Shown piece after piece: positions 46,693 to 57,235 of a DNA stretch of 64,000 bases. Made by a program: the position numbers and the translations under genes. The DNA is from Aeromonas popoffii (GTDB lineage: Bacteria > Pseudomonadota > Gammaproteobacteria > Enterobacterales > Aeromonadaceae), in NCBI RefSeq assembly GCF_000820025.1, contig NZ_CDBI01000020.1, forward strand, positions 1 to 64,000, in the 5' to 3' direction. The notes below the pieces were generated by a model. It saw nothing but the letters and a program-made list of their open reading frames with translations, searched no databases and was not told where the DNA came from. Numbering within the stretch: the stretch's first letter is position 1; the number at the start of each line of letters is the position of its first letter.

Positions 46693-46714
46693 TCCCCCTA
46701 CCTGCCTCTGATAG

Positions 46715-46749
46715 CAAAAAGCCAGCCGAACATTCGGCTGGCTTTTTTA
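46715..46749 (+). terminator. Rho-independent terminator of sdaC
   Basis: AAAAAGCCAGCCGAA and TTCGGCTGGCTTTTTT form a long perfect stem with a short loop and a T-run. Confidence 0.93.
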
Positions 46750-46886
46750 TTGCGCTTGTCCCGCCCTGAATATGCTTAACGCCTCATCACGCAGTTACTG
46801 CGGTGACGTAACATCCCAACTCACACAACGATCTGGGGCACAGCCCGCATCATGATGTTGTCAGCGCCCCGCGGCGCACCTCAGCC

Positions 46887-46920
46887 AACAAAAATGCCAG
46901 TCGGGTGAGCGACTGGCCTC
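46887..46920 (-). terminator. Terminator of the lipoprotein gene
   Basis: GCCAGTCG and CGACTGGC pair across GGTGAG; on the minus strand ATTTTTGTTGG follows. Confidence 0.8.
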
Positions 46921-46950
46921 TCTTGAAAAACACCTACTCTCTCTTGCTGA

Positions 46951-47940
46951 CTAGAGTGGTTGTGCTTCCAAAACGAACGGCGTGATGCCGGTGATCTCAG
47001 GGATGCCGAGTAGCAGCGTGTCTTTCTGACCATGGCTACCGGGCTTCATGGTCAGATATGCGGTGACACTGGCGTCGCGATTGGCAAATTCGCGCATCTT
47101 TTTCTCCCACATCCCCTCATATATTTTTCCATCCTTGATATCAGCAGACCCTGTTAGGGTATTGAAGCTGCACGACCGGTTACTCCAACCAGTCAATGTC
47201 AGCTTGTTCAGACCTTGAGTGTTGGCCTCTGTCTCACCGCTGACAGAACATCCCTCTTTAAACAAGATGGTCAGCTTGATCCCCGATCCCTTGTTGCTGC
47301 GCTCGGTTTTAACATCCTGAAACAGCGCACTCTCCCCAAGGTTGTACCAGGAGTCTGCGTTGATAGGCGCAGTGACCATCGGCTGCAATGCAATCTGACC
47401 GCCCCAATTCTGAATAGTGAGCGCTGAATCGATGTTGGCTTTGACGGGTCGATAATCCAGAACCCAGAGTGACTGACTGCTTCCCGCCGCATCTGGCACA
47501 GACGCCACCTTGACCAATCCATCGACATTGATATTGGACTTTTGCTCCGCTGAATCGAAGAGGCTGGGCTGGCTTTTGCTCACCAAAAGCGACAACGTCA
47601 ATGGGAAGCCCTCCCCTTTGTTCAAAGAAGAAAAGCCATGAGGGAAGGTATAAGTGCTCGATGTGGGACTTGTTTTTTCAGCTATGTTCAGCGTCCAACC
47701 CGTACCCTCTGCGGACGCCGGATAGACAAAGCCCAGCGCACGATAGCTGTCGTTGACCGGGCGGTTGATTAACTGCCCCTGAGCGTCCATCAAGACGGGG
47801 ACATAGACCCCAGCATCCGGCAACGCCCTCGGCGCTGGCTCAGGTGGGGTTGTACCGCCACCACTGTCCTCACCACCGCCGCCACAACCAGCCAAACCCA
47901 ATGCACCAACGATTGCCCACGAAAGTGTTGTTTTGTTCAT
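46951..47940 (-). CDS. Predicted lipoprotein, unknown function
   Basis: A 329-residue protein with a lipoprotein signal (MNKTTLSWAIVGALGLAGC, lipidated Cys19) followed by Gly-rich GGGGEDSGGGTT and a Pro-rich linker. The rest is a mixed alpha/beta region with no motif I recognise. Two cysteines late in the protein (KEGCSVSGET, WSNRSCSFNT) could form a disulfide. The residue after Cys19 is Gly, so outer-membrane sorting is likely. It is flanked by its own terminator and lies between sdaC and sstT, with slightly lower GC than both. Confidence 0.72.
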   Translation of the reverse strand: MNKTTLSWAIVGALGLAGCGGGGEDSGGGTTPPEPAPRALPDAGVYVPVLMDAQGQLINRPVNDSYRALGFVYPASAEGTGWTLNIAEKTSPTSSTYTFPHGFSSLNKGEGFPLTLSLLVSKSQPSLFDSAEQKSNINVDGLVKVASVPDAAGSSQSLWVLDYRPVKANIDSALTIQNWGGQIALQPMVTAPINADSWYNLGESALFQDVKTERSNKGSGIKLTILFKEGCSVSGETEANTQGLNKLTLTGWSNRSCSFNTLTGSADIKDGKIYEGMWEKKMREFANRDASVTAYLTMKPGSHGQKDTLLLGIPEITGITPFVLEAQPL

Positions 47941-48094
47941 TATTAGATCTCGTTGTTAAACCTGAACTTTATTATTCAGCCGCTATGTTAGGGGGCAGAT
48001 CCCGCGCTGTCTGTCGGCTATGTGTAACCAAGCATTTCATCCAAAGGATGTTTTCTTGTGAGCACCTCCCCCCAATCAATCTCGGCGAGTGGAT

Positions 48095-48120
48095 GTAAAA
48101 AACCCCTCGAAAAGAGGGGC
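48095..48120 (-). terminator. Terminator of sstT
   Basis: CCCCTC and GAGGGG pair across GAAAA; on the minus strand TTTTTTAC follows. Confidence 0.88.
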
Positions 48121-48145
48121 TGAATCAAACACTTAATCTATCGGA

Positions 48146-49396
48146 TCACGCCTCGCCGCTGGGCAGTGCTGCGGGTTCCAGCAGCGATTCATCCTCGGCC
48201 ATACAGGCAGCAGCGGTGAACAGCACGTCGGTGGAGCTGTTAAGCGCTGTCTCGGCAGAATCCTGCAGCACGCCGATGATAAAGCCCACGGCCACTACCT
48301 GCATGGCGATGTCGTTGCCGATGCCAAACAGGCTGCACGCCAGCGGGATCAGCAGCAGTGAGCCACCGGCCACGCCGGAGGCGCCGCAGGCACTGACCGT
48401 CGCGACCATGGAGAGCAGCACGGCAGTGGCCAGATCCACTTCCATGCCTAAGGTGTGTACCGCAGCCATAGAGAGCACGGTAATGGTGATAGCGGCACCA
48501 GCCATGTTGATGGTGGCGCCCAGCGGGATAGAGACCGCGTAGGTATCTTCCGGCAGGCGCAATTTTGCACACAGCGCCATGTTGACCGGGATATTTGCGG
48601 CAGAGCTGCGGGTGAAGAAGGCGGTCATGCCACTCTCTTTGAGGCAGGTCAGCACCAGCGGATAGGGGTTGCGCTTGATCTTCCAGAACACGATCAGCGG
48701 GTTGACCACGAAAGCGATAAACAGCATGCAGCCAATCAGTACCATCAGCAGTTGGGCATAACCAAACAGCGCATCGAAGCCGGTTTCGGCCAGGGTCGAG
48801 GCAACCAGACCCAGAATACCCAGCGGCGCACAGCGGATCACCGCTTTCACTATGGTGGAGACACCCTGGGAAAGATCGGTGATCAACGCCTTGGTGCTCT
48901 CGTTGGCATGGCGCATCGCAATACCCAGGCCGATGGCCCACGCCAGGATCCCGATATAGTTAGCATCCATCAGCGCCTTGACCGGGTTGGTCACCACATT
49001 GAACAGCAGCGTCTGCAACACCTCTGTGATGCCACCCGGCGGGGTGATCTCGGCAGTATTGGCCACCAGATGCAGGTTGGTGGGGAACAGGAAGCTGGCG
49101 ATCACCGCCACCATGGCGGCAGCAAAGGTGCCAAACAGGTAGAGTGCGAGCAGCGGGCGAATGCGGGTCTTCTGACCTTGCTTGTGACCGATGATCGCTG
49201 CCATTACCAATACAAAGACCAGCAGTGGAGCAACCGCCTTCAACGCGCCAACAAACAGGCTGCCAAGCAGACCCGCTGCCTTGGCCCATTCCGGCATGAA
49301 CATGGCAAGGAGGATACCGAGTACCAGACCGACCAGGATCTGGCTAACCAGACTGGTGCTGTTGACCAGTCGCATGAGGGGGGGGTGTTGTGTCAT
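48146..49396 (-). CDS. sstT: Serine/threonine sodium symporter
   Basis: A 416-residue sodium/dicarboxylate-family (SLC1) transporter. Motifs include [20 protein letters not shown], where SSAAN replaces the SSSTA-type hairpin tip, the sodium-binding [13 protein letters not shown], and [19 protein letters not shown]. This matches E. coli SstT. AGGGAC precedes ATG 49396 ([12 protein letters not shown]); the frame continues upstream without a ribosome site. It is divergent from the recQ-like gene. Confidence 0.93.
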   Translation of the reverse strand: MTQHPPLMRLVNSTSLVSQILVGLVLGILLAMFMPEWAKAAGLLGSLFVGALKAVAPLLVFVLVMAAIIGHKQGQKTRIRPLLALYLFGTFAAAMVAVIASFLFPTNLHLVANTAEITPPGGITEVLQTLLFNVVTNPVKALMDANYIGILAWAIGLGIAMRHANESTKALITDLSQGVSTIVKAVIRCAPLGILGLVASTLAETGFDALFGYAQLLMVLIGCMLFIAFVVNPLIVFWKIKRNPYPLVLTCLKESGMTAFFTRSSAANIPVNMALCAKLRLPEDTYAVSIPLGATINMAGAAITITVLSMAAVHTLGMEVDLATAVLLSMVATVSACGASGVAGGSLLLIPLACSLFGIGNDIAMQVVAVGFIIGVLQDSAETALNSSTDVLFTAAACMAEDESLLEPAALPSGEA

Positions 49397-49733
49397 CAAA
49401 TAGTCCCTGAGCACCGAAGTGCGTGAATCATTAGTCCTGTTGGCAATCGCTACGCCAGGCGACACCCATGTCACAGGCTGGCGTCATCTGCCCCGGCAAA
49501 CCTTCTCTTGAGCATGTCCGGAAACACATGGGATTGCGGACAAGGAATATCCCATCTGCAATCGCTTTTTTCCACATAATCACTGAAAAATATCCGGTCA
49601 ACCTCACAAAAAACCGACAACAATACGACAACACAATATCAACAGCACCCAATTGGGTGCCGTTTTCCCCTGGTTAGCCGTCCAGATACTCCCCGGCGGT
49701 GGTATCATGGGGGTTTTACACTGGAGTCCTGCC
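49397..49733. other. Intergenic region between sstT and the recQ-like gene
   Basis: This 337-base divergent region holds both promoters. The only structure I see is a small hairpin, GCACCC-AATT-GGGTGC at 49645-49660 followed by CGTTTTC on the plus strand. No gene precedes it in that direction, so it could end a short leader or an unannotated small RNA, or be chance. Confidence 0.4.
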
Positions 49734-51676
49734 ATGATCTCGTCCCTGTTGACCCGCCACTTCGGCTTCGACCAGTTAAGGCCCGGTCAGGAAGCGGTGA
49801 TCAGCCGGTTGCTGGCAGGTCAGAGCGCAGCCGCCATCTTTCCCACCGGCTCCGGCAAGTCTCTCTGTTACCAGCTACCCGCCCTTGCCTTGCCCCACCT
49901 GACCCTGGTGATCTCCCCGTTGATCGCGCTGATGCACGACCAGCTCGCCTTCTTGCGCAGCAAGGGGATAGCCGCCGCGACCCTGGATTCGAGCCAGACG
50001 CCGGAGGAGAGCCGCCATGTGATGCAACAGGCCAGCGACGGTCAGCTCAAGATCCTGATGATCTCGGTAGAGCGGCTCAAGAACGAGCGCTTTCGCCGCT
50101 TCATCCAGCAGGTGCCGCTATCCAGCAGGTGCCGCTGTCGATGCTGGTGGTAGATGAGGCGCACTGCATCTCGGAGTGGGGTCACAACTTTCGACCCGAC
50201 TACCTCAAGCTGCCGACTTACCGCCGCGAGCTGAAGATCCCCCTGGTGTTGCTGCTGACCGCAACGGCAACGCCGGCGGTCATGGCAGACATGCAGGCCA
50301 AGTTCGATATCGAGGATGAAGGGCTCATCGTCACCGGTTTCTATCGCGCCAACCTGGATCTGGCCGTCGTCCCCCTGCCCGCCGAGGCACGCGATGGCTG
50401 GCTGCAAGCGGAAGTGCGGCGCGAACCCGGCGCCCCCACCATCGTCTACGTCACCTTGCAGCACACGGCGCAGCAATGTGCCGCGCTGCTGCAACGGGCG
50501 GGGATCCGGGCGTGTGCCTATCATGCCGGGCTCGACTCGGCCCTGCGCAGCCAGATCCAGCATGACTTCATGGCAGGCAAGGTGGATTGCATCGTGGCCA
50601 CCATCGCCTTTGGCATGGGTATCGACAAGGCGGATATTCGCCGGGTCATTCACTACGATCTGCCCAAATCCATCGAGAACTACAGTCAGGAGATCGGCCG
50701 TGCCGGGCGGGATGGGCTCCCTTCCCGCTGCATAGTGCTGGCCAATCGCGCCCAACTTCCCGTGCTGGAGAATTTCGTGTACGGGGATACGCCCGATCGC
50801 GCCGCCATAGTAACGCTGCTCGAGATCTTGCAACAAAGCGGCAGCGAGTGGGAGTTTGGTCTGCTGCGCCTCTCCAACGACACCAACATCCGTCAGTTGC
50901 CGCTCAAGACACTGCTGGTCTATCTGGAAATGGCAGGCATCATAGCGCCAGCCTACAGCTATTTCGCCGAGTATCGCTTCAAGTTCGTGCTGGATAAGGC
51001 CGAGATCCTGGCCCGTTTCAATCCGGATCGCCGCCAGTTTCTGGAGCAGCTGTTTACCTGCGCCCCGCAGGCGCGCAGCTGGTGTACCATGGACTTCGAT
51101 GCACTCTGGCAAGGTTACCAGGGAGAGCGGCAGCGAGCCGCTGCGGCTCTGGATTATCTGCAACAGCAGGGCTGGATAGAGCTGGAAAGCAAGCAGATGA
51201 CAGATGTCTATCGGATCCCGCCCCAGGCAGTGGACACCGACGTTCTGGCCGATGAGCTGTATGCCCTGTTCGAGAAGAAGGAGTTGAGTGAACTGGCCCG
51301 GTTGCAGGCCTTGCTCGCGTTCTTTACATCGACTCGCTGCCTGAGCCATGAACTGGCCCGCTACTTTGCCGATGAGCAGGCGCCAAGCCAATGCGGGCAC
51401 TGCTCCGTCTGCCGTGGCGAGGTCGCCATCCTGCCACCACTACCACCCCTCACCCTGCCCAACGAAAACGGGTTGCTCGCCTGGTGCGATCCTCTGATAG
51501 CCTTGTGCCACACTCGCCATCCTCGCATTCTGACCCGTTTTCTGTGCGGCATAGCCACGCCACTGACCACCCGGGTAAAGGCAAAAAGCCTGGCGGGCTT
51601 TGGCCAGCTGGCCGCACATCCGTTTGCCGACGTGCTGGCAGCGGTGTCACGGATCTACCCCGCCCATCACGACTGA
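49734..51676 (+). pseudogene. recQ: RecQ-family DNA helicase, frameshifted by a 17-bp duplication
   Basis: From ATG 49734 (GGAG eight bases upstream) the frame encodes the RecQ N-terminus with GFDQLRPGQEAVI and Walker A PTGSGKSLCYQLP, then runs out of frame after FRRFIQQVPL and stops at 50153. A second frame resumes with SMLVVDEAHCISEWGH and continues through TATATP, IAFGMGIDKADIRRVIHYD, motif VI QEIGRAGRDGLPS and a C-terminal zinc-like CGHCSVCRG. The break is a tandem repeat ATCCAGCAGGTGCCGCT at 50103-50119 and 50120-50136. Deleting one unit restores a 641-residue helicase. The helicase core is split between Walker A and DEAH, so the gene should be inactive as read, unless the repeat contracts or is an assembly error. 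Confidence 0.9.
50103..50136 (+). repeat. 17-bp perfect tandem duplication inside the recQ-like gene
   Basis: ATCCAGCAGGTGCCGCT occurs twice without spacer (50103-50119, 50120-50136). Seventeen is not a multiple of three, so it shifts the reading frame. Confidence 0.97.
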
Positions 51677-51714
51677 GCATCTCTGTGCTCGTGCGCACTG
51701 CGTTGAAAAAATAA

Positions 51715-51736
51715 GACCCTCGCTGTTGCGAGGGTC
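51715..51736. terminator. Terminator-like hairpin after the recQ-like gene
   Basis: GACCCTCGC and GCGAGGGTC form a 9-bp stem around TGTT. The plus strand lacks a T-run; the minus strand has TTATTTTTT after the stem. Confidence 0.6.
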
Positions 51737-52245
51737 AAGCCAACGGAAACGTGCTTAAACAGAGCTTTGTATCCGCAGCCAACACTCTCTTGCTAAAGCG
51801 CTGACTGCCTGACACAGGGCCAATCTAGAGCAGCCCTAATGTAGCGTCAATGTAAAAATTAGAGCTAAGACACCAAGTTATCAGCATTACGCTAACGTAA
51901 ACGTAATAAATTTCCTTCTTGCTATTTTCCCTCCACCTTGCCCCGTCTAGGCTGCAGCCAGATGACCCGATAAATTCGATCTTCTTTCCATTTTCTGGCA
52001 AAAAATTATTTTTTATGTCTTTGACATTTACCTCACTATCGTGGCAAAAATAATTTAACAGTCAGTAACATAGGTGTGTCACTGATTGCGCCTTCCCGCA
52101 TCAGGATCGGGAAGTACCCTTGCAAATTTATACCAATAGATGGTGATGGATTACTGAGGGCTGTTGACTAGGCTTAATGAGGTAAACAGAACAAAAGTAG
52201 TGATCCACTCTTTTCAGGGTAAGCGACTATAACGAGGGCAAAGTT
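51737..52245. other. Long AT-rich leader region of yeaG
   Basis: About 500 bases without a gene, AT-rich, in front of the yeaG-yeaH-spoVR operon. It contains the palindrome at 51886-51907. Such a long upstream region suggests more than one promoter or a long leader; in E. coli this operon depends on sigma-S and nitrogen stress, but no box is clear here. Confidence 0.5.
51886..51907. promoter_or_regulatory. 22-bp palindromic operator-like site upstream of yeaG
   Basis: The arms ATTACG and CGTAAT are perfect; the interior CTAACGTAAA is mostly symmetric, so 9 of 11 base pairs match. Overall it looks like TTACGT-based sites bound by MerR-type LiuR regulators, but that identification is only a guess. 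It lies about 340 bases before the yeaG start. Confidence 0.35.
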
Positions 52246-54168
52246 ATGGGCATCTTCGAGCATTATCAACAGCGATACGAGAAAGCCAGGGAAGAGGAGT
52301 ACAGCATCCAGGAGTTTCTGGACATGTGTAAGCAGGACAAAGCCTGCTATGCCTCCGCTGCCGAGCGCTTGCTGGTCGCCATCGGCGAGCCGGAAATGAT
52401 CGACACCTCGGTCAATCCCAGACTCAGTCGTCTTTTTTCCAACCGCGTCGTCGCACGCTATCCCGCCTTCAAAGATTTCTACGGTATGGAAGAGGCCATC
52501 GAACAGATCGTCTCCTACCTCAAGCACTCGGCTCAAGGACTGGAAGAGAAGAAGCAGATCCTCTATCTGCTGGGGCCGGTTGGCGGCGGCAAATCCTCTC
52601 TGGCTGAAAAGCTCAAGTCTCTGATGCAGAAAGTGCCTGTTTATCGTATCAAGGGCTCACCGGTCAACGATCACCCCTTCTGTCTGTTCGACATCGAAGA
52701 GGATGGCGAGCTGCTGGAAAAAGAGTATGGCATTCCGCGCCGATACCTGCGCCCCATCATGTCGCCCTGGGTGGCCAAGCGACTGCACGAGTTCGGTGGC
52801 GACATCTCCAAGTTCAAGGTAGAGAAGGTCAACCCTTCCATCCTCGATCAGATTGCCATCGCCAAGACGGAACCGGGTGATGACAATAATCAGGATATCT
52901 CCTCTCTGGTCGGCAAGGTCGACATCCGCATGCTGGAGCATTTTGCCCAGGATGATGCCGATGCTTACTCCTACTCGGGGGCGCTGTGCAAGGCGAACCA
53001 GGGGATCATGGAGTTCGTGGAGATGTTCAAGGCACCGATAAAGGTACTGCATCCACTGCTGACCGCCACCCAGGAGGGGAACTACAACGGCACAGAGGGA
53101 CTTTCCGCCCTCCCCTTCGACGGTATTCTGCTGGCTCACTCCAACGAGTCCGAGTGGCAGCAGTTCCGCAACAACAAGAACAACGAGGCCTTCCTCGACC
53201 GTGTCTACATCGTCAAGGTGCCCTACTGCCTGCGTGTTTCGGAAGAGGTGAAGATCTACGAAAAACTGCTTATAAACAGCGAGTTGACTGACGCCAAGTG
53301 CGCACCTGGCACCTTGGAACTGTTGGGTCAGTTCTCCGTCCTCTCCCGACTGAAAGAGCCGGAAAACTCCAGCCTCTACTCCAAGATGCGGGTCTATGAT
53401 GGCGAGAGCCTGAAAGACACGGATCCCAAGGCGAAGAGCTATCAGGAGTACCGTGACTACGCCGGTGTGGACGAGGGTATGAATGGCTTGTCAACCCGCT
53501 TTGCGTTCAAGATCCTCTCTCGCGTCTTCAACTTCGACCACGCGGAAGTGGCAGCCAACCCGGTGCATCTCTTCTACGTGCTGGAACAACAGATAGAGCG
53601 TGAGCAGTTCCCACAGGAGCTGCACGATCGCTACCTCGAATTCATCAAGGGCTATCTGACGCCGCGCTATGTGGAGTTCATTGGCAAGGAGATCCAGACC
53701 GCCTATCTCGAGTCCTACTCCGAGTACGGCCAGAACATCTTCGATCGCTACGTCACCTACGCCGACTTCTGGATCCAGGATCAGGAGTACCGTGACCCGG
53801 AAACCGGTCAGCTGTTTGATCGCTCGTCGCTCAACAGCGAGCTGGAGAAGATTGAGAAACCCGCCGGGATCAGCAATCCGAAGGATTTCCGTAACGAAAT
53901 CGTCAACTTCGTGCTGCGTGCCCGGGCCAACAATGCAGGCCGTAACCCCAACTGGACCAGTTACGAGAAGCTGCGCACCGTGATCGAGAAGAAGATGTTC
54001 TCCAACACGGAAGAGCTGCTGCCGGTTATCTCCTTCAACAGCAAAACCTCGGCCGAGGAGCAGAAGAAGCACGATAACTTTGTCGAACGGATGATGGAGA
54101 AAGGCTACACCCGCAAACAGGTGCGACTGCTCTCCGAATGGTATCTCAGGGTACGCAAGTCATCCTGA
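52246..54168 (+). CDS. yeaG: PrkA-family serine protein kinase
   Basis: A 640-residue protein with an AAA-type ATPase domain (Walker [12 protein letters not shown] at about residue 110) and a C-terminal PrkA kinase-like region. It matches E. coli YeaG, which takes part in nitrogen-starvation and stationary-phase responses. AACGAGGGCAAAGTT precedes ATG 52246. It leads a three-gene operon with yeaH (25 bases) and spoVR. Many PrkA proteins act as AAA proteases rather than kinases, so the biochemical label is tentative. Confidence 0.93.
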   Translation: MGIFEHYQQRYEKAREEEYSIQEFLDMCKQDKACYASAAERLLVAIGEPEMIDTSVNPRLSRLFSNRVVARYPAFKDFYGMEEAIEQIVSYLKHSAQGLEEKKQILYLLGPVGGGKSSLAEKLKSLMQKVPVYRIKGSPVNDHPFCLFDIEEDGELLEKEYGIPRRYLRPIMSPWVAKRLHEFGGDISKFKVEKVNPSILDQIAIAKTEPGDDNNQDISSLVGKVDIRMLEHFAQDDADAYSYSGALCKANQGIMEFVEMFKAPIKVLHPLLTATQEGNYNGTEGLSALPFDGILLAHSNESEWQQFRNNKNNEAFLDRVYIVKVPYCLRVSEEVKIYEKLLINSELTDAKCAPGTLELLGQFSVLSRLKEPENSSLYSKMRVYDGESLKDTDPKAKSYQEYRDYAGVDEGMNGLSTRFAFKILSRVFNFDHAEVAANPVHLFYVLEQQIEREQFPQELHDRYLEFIKGYLTPRYVEFIGKEIQTAYLESYSEYGQNIFDRYVTYADFWIQDQEYRDPETGQLFDRSSLNSELEKIEKPAGISNPKDFRNEIVNFVLRARANNAGRNPNWTSYEKLRTVIEKKMFSNTEELLPVISFNSKTSAEEQKKHDNFVERMMEKGYTRKQVRLLSEWYLRVRKSS

Positions 54169-54193
54169 CCCTGCCGTGGTTCAAGGGGGAGTT

Positions 54194-55465
54194 ATGGCGC
54201 ATTTTATCGACCGCAGGCTCAACGGCAAAAACAAAAGCGCTGTCAATCGGCAGCGCTTCATCCGCCGCTACAAGAAGCAGATAAAACAAGCGGTCTCGGA
54301 TGCTGTCTCCAAGCGCAGCATTCAGGACGTAGACAAGGGCGAAAGTATCAGCATCCCGACCAAGGATATCGGCGAGCCCCATTTTCATCAGGGGCACGGC
54401 GGTAAACGAGAGATGGTGCATCCCGGCAATGACCAGTTTGTCTCAGGTGACAAGATTGACCGCCCCAAGGGAGGGGGCGCAGGCCAGGGATCGGGAGAAG
54501 GCCAGGCATCCAATCAGGGGGAAGGCGCTGACGATTTTGTATTCCAGATCTCCAAGGATGAGTATCTCGATCTGCTGTTTGAAGATCTGGAGCTGCCGCG
54601 GCTGCAGAAAACCCAGCTCAACCAGCTCATGGAAGTCAAAACCTACCGGGCGGGCTACACCTCCAACGGGGTGCCTGCCAACATCAACGTGGTGCGTTCG
54701 CTGCAAAACTCGCTTGCTCGGCGTATGGCGTTGCAAGCGGGCAAAAAACGCCAGCTGCATGAACTGGAAGAGCGGCTGGTACTGCTGGCGGCCGATCCCA
54801 ACGAACATTTCGCCGAAATCACCTTGCTTGAGAAGGAGATCAGGGAGCTGAAACGGCGGATCGCAGCGGTGCCTTTTATCGACACCTTCGATCTCAAATT
54901 CAACAACTTCGTCAAACGGCCCGTGCCTTCCAGCCAGGCGGTGATGTTCTGCCTGATGGACGTGTCGGGTTCCATGGATCAGGCTACCAAGGAGATGGCC
55001 AAGCGCTTCTATATCCTGCTCTATCTGTTCCTGAGCCGGACCTACAAGAACGTGGAAGTGGTCTATATACGCCACCATACCCAGGCCAAGGAAGTGGATG
55101 AGCACGAGTTTTTCTACTCCCAGGAGACCGGCGGCACCATTGTCTCCAGCGCGCTCAAGATGATGAACGACATCATCAACGAGCGTTACCCCGCCCATCA
55201 ATGGAACATCTATGCCGCGCAAGCATCCGATGGTGACAACTGGGCCGATGATTCACCGCAATGCCGGGAGATCCTGATGCGGGACATAATGCCGCAGGTG
55301 CGGTACTACTCCTATATCGAGATCACCACCCGCGCCCACCAGACTCTGTGGCACGAATATGAGTCGGTGGCCAGCCAGTTCCCCCATTTCGCGATGGAGC
55401 ACATTCGCAAGGTCGAGGATATTTATCCGGTATTCCGGGAGCTGTTCAAGAAGCAAGCGGCGTGA
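54194..55465 (+). CDS. yeaH: DUF444/VWA-domain protein YeaH
   Basis: A 423-residue protein, conserved partner of PrkA. It starts [20 protein letters not shown], has a Gly-rich low-complexity stretch near residues 90-115, a helical middle section, and a von Willebrand-like domain whose metal site shows in [13 protein letters not shown]. The function is unknown, but in E. coli it is co-regulated with YeaG. GGGGGAG precedes ATG 54194. It sits 10 bases before the spoVR start. Confidence 0.92.
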   Translation: MAHFIDRRLNGKNKSAVNRQRFIRRYKKQIKQAVSDAVSKRSIQDVDKGESISIPTKDIGEPHFHQGHGGKREMVHPGNDQFVSGDKIDRPKGGGAGQGSGEGQASNQGEGADDFVFQISKDEYLDLLFEDLELPRLQKTQLNQLMEVKTYRAGYTSNGVPANINVVRSLQNSLARRMALQAGKKRQLHELEERLVLLAADPNEHFAEITLLEKEIRELKRRIAAVPFIDTFDLKFNNFVKRPVPSSQAVMFCLMDVSGSMDQATKEMAKRFYILLYLFLSRTYKNVEVVYIRHHTQAKEVDEHEFFYSQETGGTIVSSALKMMNDIINERYPAHQWNIYAAQASDGDNWADDSPQCREILMRDIMPQVRYYSYIEITTRAHQTLWHEYESVASQFPHFAMEHIRKVEDIYPVFRELFKKQAA

Positions 55466-55475
55466 GGGAGGTCAT

Positions 55476-56993
55476 ATGGTAGAAACCGCAAGAAAAATAG
55501 CGCCATTGGACGATGGCCCTGACTGGAACTTCGATCTGCTGGAAACCTATCATCAGGAGATCGCCCGGGTCGCCAAGTTCTATCGACTGGATACCTACCC
55601 CAACCAGATCGAGGTGATCACGGCAGAGCAGATGATGGATGCCTACTCCAGCGTCGGCATGCCCATTGGCTACCAGCACTGGTCATTTGGCAAGCGCTTC
55701 ATCCACACCGATCGCAACTACAAGCGCGGCCAGATGGGGCTGGCCTATGAGATCGTCATCAACTCGGATCCCTGTATCGCCTACCTGATGGAGGAGAACA
55801 CAATGCCGATGCAGGCGCTGGTGATGGCGCACGCCTGCTATGGCCACAACTCCTTCTTCAAGAACAACTATCTGTTCAAGACTTGGACCGATGCCTCTTC
55901 CATCATCGACTACCTGTTGTTCGCCAAGAACTACATCACCGAATGCGAAGAGAAACACGGTATCGATGCGGTGGAGAAACTGCTCGACTCCTGCCATGCG
56001 CTGATGAACTTCGGCGTTGACCGTTACAAGCGACCGCAAAAGATCTCGCTGGCAGAAGAGAAGCGTCGCCAGAAAGCGCGGGAAGACTATCTGCAAACCC
56101 AGGTCAACGAACTGTGGCGCACCCTGCCCAAGCAGCATAAGGCCCTGGGAGTCGAAGACAGACGCTACCCCGCCGAACCACAGGAGAATATCCTCTACTT
56201 CATCGAAAAAAATGCCCCCCTGCTTGAGCCCTGGCAGCGCGAGATAGTGCGCATAGTGCGCAAGATCAGTCAGTACTTCTACCCGCAAAAACAGACTCAG
56301 GTCATGAATGAAGGGTGGGCCACCTTCTGGCACTATACCATCCTCAACCACCTGTATGACGAGGGCAAGATCAGTGATCGATTCATGATAGAGGTGTTGC
56401 ACAGCCACACCAACGTGGTGTACCAGCCCCCCTACAACAGTCGCTACTACTCGGGGATCAACCCCTACGCCCTCGGTTTTGCCATGTTTACCGATCTGCG
56501 CCGCATCTGCGAGAACCCGACGGAGGAGGACAGATACTGGTTCCCCGATTACGCCGGCACCAATTGGGTGGATACACTGCATTTCGCCATGCAGAACTTC
56601 AAGGACGAGAGCTTCATCAGTCAGTTCCTGAGCCCCAAGGTGATGCGGGAGATGAAGCTGTTCGCCATCGACGATGACGATCTGAAGAACTACCTCAAGG
56701 TCTCCGCCATCCACAACGAGGAGGGTTATAGACTGGTGCGCAATACCCTGTCAGCCCAGTACAACTTGAGCAATCTGGAGCCCAACATTCAGGTCTACAA
56801 CGTTGCAGTAAAAGGAGATCGGTCGCTGACTCTGCGCTATGTGCCACACAATCGGATCCCGCTGGGGGATTCCCGCCACGAGGTACTCAGGCATCTGCAT
56901 CAGCTCTGGGGATTCGATGTGGTACTGGAGCAGGATAACGGCGACTTGCCCGCTGACATCATAGGTCGCTGTCCGGAGAAAAAACCGGTCTAA
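55476..56993 (+). CDS. ycgB: SpoVR-family protein
   Basis: A 505-residue soluble protein. The family blocks are present: MPIGYQHWSFGKRF, MAHACYGHNSFFKNNY, and NEGWATFWHYTILNHLYDEG, in which His and Glu residues suggest a metal site. In Bacillus SpoVR affects spore cortex formation; in gamma-proteobacteria it forms a stress module with YeaG and YeaH. GAGGGAGG lies five bases before ATG 55476. Its natural terminator was interrupted by a MITE 38 bases downstream. Confidence 0.92.
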   Translation: MVETARKIAPLDDGPDWNFDLLETYHQEIARVAKFYRLDTYPNQIEVITAEQMMDAYSSVGMPIGYQHWSFGKRFIHTDRNYKRGQMGLAYEIVINSDPCIAYLMEENTMPMQALVMAHACYGHNSFFKNNYLFKTWTDASSIIDYLLFAKNYITECEEKHGIDAVEKLLDSCHALMNFGVDRYKRPQKISLAEEKRRQKAREDYLQTQVNELWRTLPKQHKALGVEDRRYPAEPQENILYFIEKNAPLLEPWQREIVRIVRKISQYFYPQKQTQVMNEGWATFWHYTILNHLYDEGKISDRFMIEVLHSHTNVVYQPPYNSRYYSGINPYALGFAMFTDLRRICENPTEEDRYWFPDYAGTNWVDTLHFAMQNFKDESFISQFLSPKVMREMKLFAIDDDDLKNYLKVSAIHNEEGYRLVRNTLSAQYNLSNLEPNIQVYNVAVKGDRSLTLRYVPHNRIPLGDSRHEVLRHLHQLWGFDVVLEQDNGDLPADIIGRCPEKKPV

Positions 56994-57018
56994 GGCCACT
57001 TTCAGCCATAAAAAAACG

Positions 57019-57030
57019 CGCCAGAAGGCG
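57019..57030 (+). repeat. Left 12-bp target duplication of MITE copy B
   Basis: CGCCAGAAGGCG, identical to 57236-57247. Joining the two flanks rebuilds ACGCGCC-AGAA-GGCGCGT, the apparent original terminator stem of spoVR. Confidence 0.88.
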
Positions 57031-57235
57031 TAATGCCAGTCAGCTAAGCATTTTTATGACTAAATATTCGAGATATTGAATATCAAAAGCTGTTCCATGG
57101 TTAAAGAGTCAATTTGGCTCCAACCCTTGCCCTGACTGGCATGCAATAAAAAGAGGGAGGCATCATGCCTCCCTCACTCTTTAGCCCTTATCCCCTGCGG
57201 GTTGGGACTCAAATTCTCTTAACTGACTTGCATTA
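57031..57235 (-). mobile_element. MITE copy B (205 bp)
   Basis: Same element as at 41114-41318, inverted. Its ends as read on the plus strand are TAATGCCAGTCAGCTAAG and CTTAACTGACTTGCATTA. Flanking 12-bp direct repeats are perfect, so the insertion is recent enough to keep its footprint. The internal terminator faces fadR transcription. No coding frame. Confidence 0.9.
57146..57175 (-). terminator. MITE-borne terminator, copy B
   Basis: GAGGGAGGCAT and ATGCCTCCCTC pair around one base (57153-57175); on the minus strand TTTTTATTGC follows. It can terminate fadR. Confidence 0.85.

Noticed and set aside
46887-46920. ATGCCAGTC near 46894 as another MITE end.
   Set aside because: It is the arm of a short local terminator; the following bases do not match the MITE and no second end is present.
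52246-56993. yeaG-yeaH-spoVR as a possible new defence or signalling system.
   Set aside because: It is a widely conserved gamma-proteobacterial stress operon with the usual order, so not new.
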